From Lamellibrachia satsuma (taxonomy: Eukaryota; Annelida; Polychaeta; Sabellida; Siboglinidae), in contig BSQZ01000054.1 of the NCBI GenBank assembly GCA_033239005.1, positions 3,770,431 to 3,834,430 of the forward strand: a stretch of 64,000 bases of DNA, in the 5' to 3' direction. Under the pieces are notes generated by a model. It was given only the letters and a program-made list of their open reading frames with translations. It made no database searches and was not told where the DNA came from. Positions 56,658 through 64,000 of the stretch are shown one piece after another; within the stretch, counting starts at the first letter, position 1; every line of letters starts with the position of its first letter. The translations under genes were made by a program, and so were the position numbers.

Positions 56658-57485
56658 GGCGTTTAGCATTGTTGCTCGGTTGCACTGTTGCTCTGTTTAC
56701 ATACTGTTATTTCGATATGGAAATGATAATTGGGATTAGAATTGGTATTTTGTAATTGAAATTGGGACTGGTATTTTTGAGGCAGAATTGGAAATGGCGT
56801 GAATAATTGGTGTGTAATTGGAATTGATATGATGTAATTGACCACAAGTCTGCGGGAGAGGCAGTCTAATGATCGCCGTAGTAACATAACAAAACAGGAG
56901 CCAGCATTATACGGATGAACAAACAAAAATCTTATTTATCTGCATTGCTTCTTTTTTTGCTTATTTTGCTTACTCGAACGCACGGGACATGCTATACTTA
57001 ATAACCGCAACGCCAACCTGTCAGAGCTGCAAGTTAACACCAGCCCGGTGGACAGTGGGCTGTACTTTTGGAGTCGGGCCAGTTGCATCTGTCATGTTGC
57101 CAGTCCATGTGGCCAGTGACCTTTTTTGACCACTTTTTGACCACTTCTTGTATTTTCATTCATAAATTTTTTTCCAATAAATCTCACCCTGAATTCCGTT
57201 ATATCAACAAAACTGTCCACTGATGACCTGATGACTGCAAAGCAACAGATAGTGATGAAGAGACGTTGGTATGCCTTTGCTTGAAGCAAGTTGAGCAGAC
57301 GAAGAAATGGACAGTGATTATTTGTGACCATTGTGACTATGTTGTGGTATAATACTGCTGACCCAGATAATCTCAATTTTGATGAAAATTAAAGAACTTA
57401 TTATGGTTCTCATAGTTTTTATTTAATTAACAAATAACAAGCAACACATTTCCCCCAGCGTGATATCGGGGCTATCAGAACATCG
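56658..57485. other. Unique DNA with a TAATTG-rich patch
   Basis: 56700-56845 contains GAATTGGAATTG and GTAATTGAAATTGG words like the subterminal arrays of the hAT element at 10462-11815; possibly a decayed relative. No gene supported. Confidence 0.3.
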
Positions 57486-57487
57486 GT

Positions 57488-57558
57488 CAGGCTGGTAGAT
57501 TTTGGAACTTACCAGCCCGACTGGGCTGGTGAAAAAAATTTTTTTTTTACCCCTGCAA
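57488..57558 (-). mobile_element. hAT-like terminus fragment
   Basis: The minus strand reads CAGGGGTAAAAAAAAAATTT, then CACCAGCCCAGTCGGGCTGG, the style of a hAT end with subterminal palindromic words. No opposite end found. Confidence 0.4.
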
Positions 57559-57844
57559 CATCTTTACTGTATTTTAAATTTAATTTTACGAGGTGCATGG
57601 TTAATCACACTCCTCAAATGTCTCAAAACAGAACGTCTGTAGCACAGTGTTATACATCACCTACGTCCCCTACACCATGTGAGCTAGACTCTACTCCATC
57701 TTCCCCGGTATAGAAACAGCACGGCCAGACCTTTAGTGATATTGCGTATTATCTGCCTTGGCACAAAAAGTATGCGGTAACCAACCAGGTACCAACGAAG
57801 CTCTTTCATGTGGCCAGGCAGACCACCAGCCATTACTGCTCACA

Positions 57845-58060
57845 TACGTCACCTACGTCACATTCATCACCTACATCACATACACCACATGTCACCTACG
57901 TCACCTACGTCACCTACATCACCTACATCACCTACATCACCTAAGTCACCTACATCACCTACATCACCTAAGTCACCTACATCACATACATCACCTAAGT
58001 CACCTACATCACATACATCACCTACATCACATACACCACATACGTCACCTACACTCATCA
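57845..58060 (+). repeat. 9-bp TCACCTACA minisatellite
   Basis: About 24 units of TCACCTACA/TCACCTACG/TCACATACA/TCACCTAAG. Frames across it are artefacts. Confidence 0.95.
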
Positions 58061-58261
58061 GTAATACACACTTATTGAATGATACAGGGTTTTATGCACA
58101 AGTTGATTCATAATGTATTGAGTGAGTTTACGAGCCTAATACAACATCCTGAAGCATCGGGTGCCAGCCAGCAAGACGACCAGCCGCTACTGCTGCTGCT
58201 ACTGCCAAGTCTAGGCAGATTCTTTCATCAAACTCTAATCAACTTCTTGTTGCCCACATGT

Positions 58262-58671
58262 AGACAGACATGAAGACAGACATGAAGACAGACATGAAGA
58301 CAGACATGAAGACAGACATGAAGACAGACATGAAGACAGACATGAAGACAGACTTGAAGACAGACATGAAGACAGACATGAAGACAGACATGAAGACAGA
58401 CATGAAGACAGACTTGAAGACAGACATGAAGACAGACATGAAGACAGACATGAAGACAGACATGAAGACAGACATGAAGACAGACATGAAGACAGACATG
58501 AAGACAGACATGAAGACAGACATGAAGACAGACATGAAGACAGACATGAAGACAGACTTGAAGACAGACATGAAGACAGACATGAAGACAGACATGAAGA
58601 CAGACATGAAGACAGACATGAAGACAGACATGAAGACAGACATGAAGACAAACATGAAGACAGACATGCGC
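58262..58671 (+). repeat. 12-bp GACAGACATGAA array, about 34 copies
   Basis: Nearly perfect GACAGACATGAA units. Three units carry CTTG instead of CATG at about 58350, 58410 and 58554, and one carries AACATG near 58650. The spacing hints at 60-bp higher-order blocks. Because 12 is a multiple of three, every frame is open (MKTD on plus; CLHV-type on minus). Not a gene. Confidence 0.95.
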
Positions 58672-59276
58672 ACCAGGGTTTCTCTCAATTTGAACCATCT
58701 CTGTGGAATTTGTTTCCCATCAGCGTTAATAAGCAGGAACCCCCTCGAGTTGCCAATGTCGGCTAAAAACCTAGGCTATATTTGTTTCCTTTTCCCTGGT
58801 GTCCCTACTTCCCAATTCCCATATGCTGATGACTCGGAGATGTATGGATTTCCTGTATACAATACAGTTTTTAAGATTTTGGGAGGTGTATGGTTGATTC
58901 CTGTTTAAATCAGATTTGTTTCAAATGGAAAATTGTGATATAGTACACATTTTCAAGTATAAAATCGACTGACAAACTTGTAGCGAGTGGTCGTAGCACA
59001 AACACTTTTGCTGCTAGGCAGATTTCTGGCAAAACCTAGATTTTATTTGATGTGGGTATATTTCAGCGAGAGGGAGAAGGAGAGAGAGATTTATTAAGAT
59101 CAAACGATGAACATAAGACTACAGTTATAATACTTGAGAATTGCAAATAAAATGTTGATTGATCCATCGAGACCTGCACTAAGACTTCAACGATCACTGA
59201 CATACAGGCCACCATGACAGTTATATACCGTTACTTATACTTTGTTAATTAACTAACACCGATATTCTGTATAATA
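58672..59276. other. Unique DNA, nothing recognised
   Basis: The frame running out of the 12-bp array continues to 58908 without a recognisable domain. Confidence 0.3.
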
Positions 59277-59782
59277 CAGGGGTGAGATTTAGCGGTCGCC
59301 TGGTTGCCAATGGCACCCAAAAACGGCTCCAGGCGACTTAATTTTTTTACTACAGTGGCCCGCATGGCGACTCAAAATATTTACGGAGCTGCAATATTTT
59401 AGACGCAGCAAAAATAAACGGAATGTTAATAAACATCTCAGACGCTTGGAGACTTTTCGCGTAGACTGCTGGTGTACCATGTTATGAAAACAAAACAGTC
59501 TGTCACATATGTACAATTGTATACTGTATTTTATTCAGTATTATGTATTACATTTTATTGATCTTGTCTTGAAAATAAATTATTCAAAACTATTTGTTTT
59601 TAATGTTTTTATTTGTTGTTGATGTCGTTTATACATTATATCTTTAAGGCATTTACTTTTAATTTCTATCATCAAAGTATTGATTAGCAAGTGGGCTACC
59701 TAAGAAGCTGTCGGGCTACTTCACTTTGCAAGGTTGGTAGCCCAACTGGCTACCTTGCATGACTTGCTAAATCTCACCCCTG
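59277..59782 (+). mobile_element. hAT-like non-autonomous element, 506 bp
   Basis: Perfect 17-bp inverted ends CAGGGGTGAGATTTAGC. Flanks GTATAATA and TAATAATA match at 6 of 8 positions, consistent with an 8-bp duplication. Subterminal words such as GGTAGCCCAACTGGCTACC are self-complementary. No transposase. Confidence 0.8.
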
Positions 59783-60062
59783 TAATAATATATCATTCTA
59801 CGTGTACATAAAATGTAAGGCATTGGTATTGCTATGTAATGAATATTTTGAGTATAAACATTGATCAAAATTTGAAATACAAGAAAATAGTTATGGAACC
59901 ATAAATGAGTATCACAACCAAATATCAACAATTAACACCACTAATACTAATTCACACTAACACTGACTAACATTAACATTAGTTAATATAAATTGCCTCA
60001 ACATAACACTTAATCATTTTACACTAGAGTACACAACATGAAGTCTCAACAGTAGTTCTCAC
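59783..60062. other. AT-rich DNA, nothing recognised
   Basis: Simple CTAA/TTAACA-rich composition at 59935-60000. Confidence 0.3.
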
Positions 60063-60104
60063 CTCGTCTGTATTTGAAGTTAAAATTATCACTATAGTTA
60101 ACAT
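60063..60104 (-). CDS. Candidate 42-nt internal exon, family unknown
   Basis: On the minus strand, acceptor TTTCATATATTCCAG, 42 nt, then donor GTGAGAACT after CGAG. Two frames are open. The more protein-like one reads VNYSDNFNFKYRR, starting with two bases that complete a codon and ending with one base; the other reads MLTIVIILTSNTDE. No family is recognised. Same strand as the other exon-like segments; a shared gene would require about 33 kb of intron before 26743. Confidence 0.35.
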
Positions 60105-60795
60105 CTGGAATATATGAAATAGCCTGATAGATGTCGACACTTCATCGAAATAGGAATTATATAGGCCGATTAACCAATTACAATTGTTATAAGGACTTAG
60201 TAGGCTTTACAGAGAATTTCAAGTTAAAAACACAGATTACACATAATTACACAAGATCCTATGGAGTTGCGGTGCCTTCAGGAATAGATACTATGGAAAT
60301 AATGTTGCATTTGATACGGTGAATTGCTACTGTACTCTTCACTTATAGATTAGCTGATTAGACAATGATATTCATTTTATCATCATTTGAATCACACTAG
60401 GGAACGATACAGAAAATACTGGCATGGTTTTCATAAAACTACTGTTATCACATAATGCATTTTCGCTTGCTATTATCACTATCCTACCCATGCAACGAGA
60501 CGTTTCACCATTAATATCATTACTTTGTTTTTTATGATCTTTAATCGTAGGCCATAATTACCATAAGCCCCCTCTAGCTTCTACGAGATGACGCAATGTT
60601 TTTATCAGAAAATCCTATGTCAAATCTTGTGAAATACTTTAACAAAATATATTCACATATCAATAAATATTATATATTTAGGTTCTGGAAAAACTATGAG
60701 ACAGGGTATGAGATCAGCTATAGATCCCTGTGTCACTAATCAAAATATTGATATGGAAGGAGAAACTAAAAAATTTAAAGAAGTCATTTTATCGT
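60105..60795. other. Unique AT-rich DNA
   Basis: No supported feature besides the adjoining exon candidate. Confidence 0.3.
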
Positions 60796-60799
60796 AAAA

Positions 60800-61165
60800 T
60801 CCTGTAAAGACTATATCTAGTATAAACTATATATATTCCAACATCTCTAATTTTTTAATGTTATCTGTTTAATTAGAATTCTACTCCGAATATCATGTTA
60901 AGCTTGCATGTGGAGGGGAACGTGATTTTACGGATGATAATGATGTTCCCTTCACCTGATGTCATGAATATCTGACACCGATAAACGTTGTCTGTAGATG
61001 CATTGGAAATTGTCGACAGTTGTTTTGCGAATGTACAGAACTGCAAAGTCAATATTCCTATACAGATAATGGTCAAACTGTGCTAATAAATTGTGTTTCA
61101 TTAGAACACATTTGGGCTATAAGGCTGTTGGAATGGACATCGTTTATGCTAGAAAACAAAATTTT
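60800..61165 (+). mobile_element. Long-TIR MITE family M1, further copy
   Basis: The left arm has ACTATATCTAGTATAAAC, CCAACATC and TTATCTGTTTAATTAG. The right arm has TTTCATTAGAACACATTTGG, then GTTGGAATGGACATCG and GTTTATGCTAG, the inverse of the family left arm. Confidence 0.55.
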
Positions 61166-63370
61166 CCAATAAAAGCAATCATCATTTGAACCGTTAACCA
61201 TTAAAAATACTGCTAACATGTTCCAAGCCATATATAGTAATCTGATTACAACACCAATCCCAGTGATAACTGCAACACATGACTGAAAGAAATCAACATG
61301 GCATTAACCAAATTGAGCACAGTTCATCTGTTGATTATATTTGACCTATTGATTAATTAACATCGACATATTCCAGAACTGTATACATTAGTCATTTTTA
61401 CACATGGATTTGCATGGACAAATCATACCACAATTATCCCTTGCTTTTTACACATGGAAACCCACATGAATGGATTATGGGATTACGGGGGGGGGAGATT
61501 CCTCCCACTGTGTCCCCCTCCCACAATATTTCCAACTGGGGCTCAGATGATCATCTAAGCCTAAGCAAGCCAAGAAACTGTCATGTTGTCATGTGACAAT
61601 AATCACTCGTTTACCAGGTGATTATCACACAAGAATAATGCTATGATAATGACTGACTGAACTTTGCATTGTTTGACAAAGCTCTCCTGTAAGCAAATTT
61701 GATGGTAAATTTGAAACCTCCAAGGAATTAACTCAATACCTTTCATATTGTTTGTTTATTTATAGGAATCAGTCTAAATAAAAAAAAATGATCACATTGT
61801 GTATTTATTGGAAAAAAAATTGTTGTATATGCAATGGATGTCAAAATACCAGAAAATTTTACCTGTTTAATTAGTTACTCTGCTTACGTATAAGAAATAA
61901 GTCAGCATTCTCTCATTGTCATACAGTGATGTCATATATGTGTTGCATAATAACAACATATATTCAACAATGGCTATGATTTGGGGCAAACATTTACTAG
62001 TCAACTTTTAATTATCATACAAATATAAATTAATAAATTTTTTAATCTTATTATTTTTAGGTCAAGAAAAACAGTTGACACAAAAAATAAGATTTTAAAA
62101 TGTAATAATTTATATTAATTACATATTTGTAATGTTGGTGATTAAACATCTTTCATTTGGTCAGCTTGCTACATGATTTGATGAACTACTAGGGATGATG
62201 TTAAGACATCAATTTCATAGGGCGGAGGGTAGCAATTGTTTTGTTTAGTGCCATGTTTTATTTCCCGAACACAGGATGCCAACTTTTTGCGTAATACTGA
62301 AGTGCCACCTGACAAATACGGAATTGCCAAAATTGCATACCAGGCGATGTAAGTTTCCCGCACGGTGGATTGAGGCATTTGGGGGGTTCTAAGGCTACAT
62401 GATTTGTGTAGTTTTATGCATCAACATTCATTTTGAGAGCATCCCTTTAAATACTACCTGCTAACTTTCACAAGCAGGGATAGACCCGGAGAGGTCAGAT
62501 ATCTTTTGGATGCAGCACTTTTTTGCATCATTGAGTGGTCAAATTGCTTTAGTACTCTGAAAGAATTTGCTGTTCAAAGTTGACATTCGTATGACCCTGT
62601 TCAACTAGTTATTTAATATAATTTATTCCAGTTAGCATTACATTAGCTCAAACTTAAGATGTTCTTAATTTATTTCCTGCTTTAACAGAAAAGTGCATAA
62701 CATATATTTGGATATAATCATATTTAATTTTGTATAACTGATCTGGTAATTTTAAGCGTAATTGAAATTTTACAAATCAACCCAATCCTGCTAGTAATTT
62801 CAGGTGAACAATTTACAGTATTTGTGTCTCGCTAGAGATGGGCCCCCACCGACTGTGGAAACATCCCTCCGTTCATCCTAAGCCAAGATCAACGAGCAAA
62901 TTAATTGGGCAATTGCGAAGACATATCCAAATGGCCATGTCTCATTTGTGGGCACTTAAGCATGTCATCACAGAATCAGGGAAGAACACTAGGCCAACTA
63001 CTGGACATGTGTAGGCTAGCCGTTGGTCAAACCGATCAATATAGACACAGTGGGATATGTTGCTTCACCCAGAAGACCCCCCGTGACCTTTATGGCTATT
63101 CAAGAAAAGGTTACTCAGTCTACGGGAAGAAATCCAATACGATAATGCAAATATGATAATGATCCTGCAATCCGACAAGAACCTTACCTTGGAAGATCAT
63201 GGATGTTTCATTCTACACATATTTTCCAATCTGAATATTTTTAGGTAGAAAAACTTCGGAATTGGAAGTGATATGAATCAAAATATGGATTTTCCAATTT
63301 GGGGAAGAAAATTATCATCTTAATTTTCAAGCAAAATGGCATTGAGAAGAAACCCTTGGCAAGATATAGT
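61166..63370. other. 2.2 kb without a supported gene
   Basis: AT-rich. 62820-63160 is somewhat GC-richer and coding-like in pieces but interrupted by stops in all frames. A donor-like CAAGGTAAGG on the minus strand near 63186 follows a segment with stops in all frames. Confidence 0.3.
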
Positions 63371-63374
63371 CCTT

Positions 63375-64000
63375 CCAACGGAATTGTATCAAGAACTGGT
63401 GAATGTGGTTGGTCTTTCCAACGGCATTGTATCAAGAACTGGTGAATGTGGCTGGTCCTTCCAACGGCATTGTATCAAGAACTGGTGAATGTGGTTGGTC
63501 CTTCCAATGGCGTTGTATCAAGAACTGGTGAATGAGGTTGGTCCTTCCAACGGCATTGTATCAAGAACTGGTGAATGTGGTTGGTTCTTCCAACGGCATT
63601 GTATCAAGAACTGGTGAATGAGGTTGGTCCTTCCAACGGCATTGTATCAAGAACTGGTGAATGTGGTTGGTTCTTCCAACTGCATTGTATAAAGAACTGG
63701 TAAATGTGGTTGGTTCTTCCAAAGGCACTGTATCAAGAACTGGTGAATGTGGTTGATTCTTCCAACGGCATTGTATCAAGAACTGGTGAATGTGGTTGGT
63801 TCTTCCAAAGGCATTGTATCAAGAACTGGTGAATGTGGTTGGTTCTTCCAACGGCATTGTATCAAGAACTGGTGAATGAGGTTGGTCCTTCCAACGGCAT
63901 TGTATCAAGAACTGGTGAATGTGGTTGGTTCTTCCAACGGCATTGTATCAAGAACTGGTGAATGTGGTTGGTTCTTCCAAAGGCATTGTATCAAGAACTG
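63375..64000 (+). repeat. 43-bp minisatellite running off the window end
   Basis: Unit CCTTCCAACGGCATTGTATC plus AAGAACTGGTGAATGTGGTTGGT. About 14.5 copies to the window edge, with variants CTTT/TTCT, AACGG/AAAGG and ATGTGG/ATGAGG. True length unknown. Confidence 0.95.

Noticed and set aside
58228..58908. Long frames with MKTD, CLHV or SSCL repeats
   Set aside because: Products of the 12-bp array, whose length is a multiple of three; all frames are open.
63136..63250. Donor CAAGGTAAGG with upstream acceptor on the minus strand
   Set aside because: The enclosed 43 nt have stops in all three frames.

Overview
This is a window of nuclear DNA from a metazoan, most likely a marine invertebrate and possibly a mollusc. 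Three things point that way: strong AT richness, very low density of anything protein-like, and a dense mixture of a Penelope-like retroelement, tRNA-derived SINEs with a partner LINE, non-autonomous DNA transposons (hAT, piggyBac and unclassified TIR elements) and long minisatellites. No prokaryotic gene layout, operon, rRNA, intact tRNA or CRISPR array is visible. The species call is inference; the repeat classes are read from the sequence. || Protein-coding evidence is sparse. Four short exon-like segments lie on the minus strand, each with splice signals and one usable frame: 60063-60104, 26699-26743, 1020-1072 and a terminal segment 339-417 ending in a stop. The last two join in phase. 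They could belong to one or more large genes transcribed right to left, with introns making up most of the window, but no family is recognised. Coding-like open frames without a recognised family lie at 35735-36300, 36330-36492 and 50703-50873. || Layout. 0-5.5 kb: possible gene 3' end, a truncated Penelope-like element with inverted arms and hammerhead-like motifs, a SINE, and a hAT element hosting a palindromic Penelope-derived hairpin. 8.5-13.2 kb: TIR elements, a 1.35-kb hAT element inside TA microsatellites, a SINE. 13.2-21 kb: mostly unique, with a 50-bp minisatellite inside a dispersed repeat and a GC-richer patch near 18.6-19.05 kb. 21-25 kb: repeats, a SINE-LINE chimera, a 29-bp minisatellite. 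26-32 kb: one exon-like segment, a Z-DNA/cruciform-prone tract, a MITE abutting another TIR element. 33-38 kb: an AT-rich satellite interrupted by a long-TIR element, coding-like frames, a purine tract. 39-45 kb: a GGGCC-rich hAT-like element, an internally deleted piggyBac-like element, LINE debris, a long-TIR MITE. 45-58 kb: SINE, MITE and many minisatellites. 59-64 kb: a 506-bp hAT element, one exon-like segment, another MITE and a 43-bp minisatellite running off the end. || The window is best read as introns and/or intergenic DNA shaped by successive transposon insertions. The most notable system is the Penelope/hammerhead family; second is the SINE/LINE pair sharing one 3' tail.
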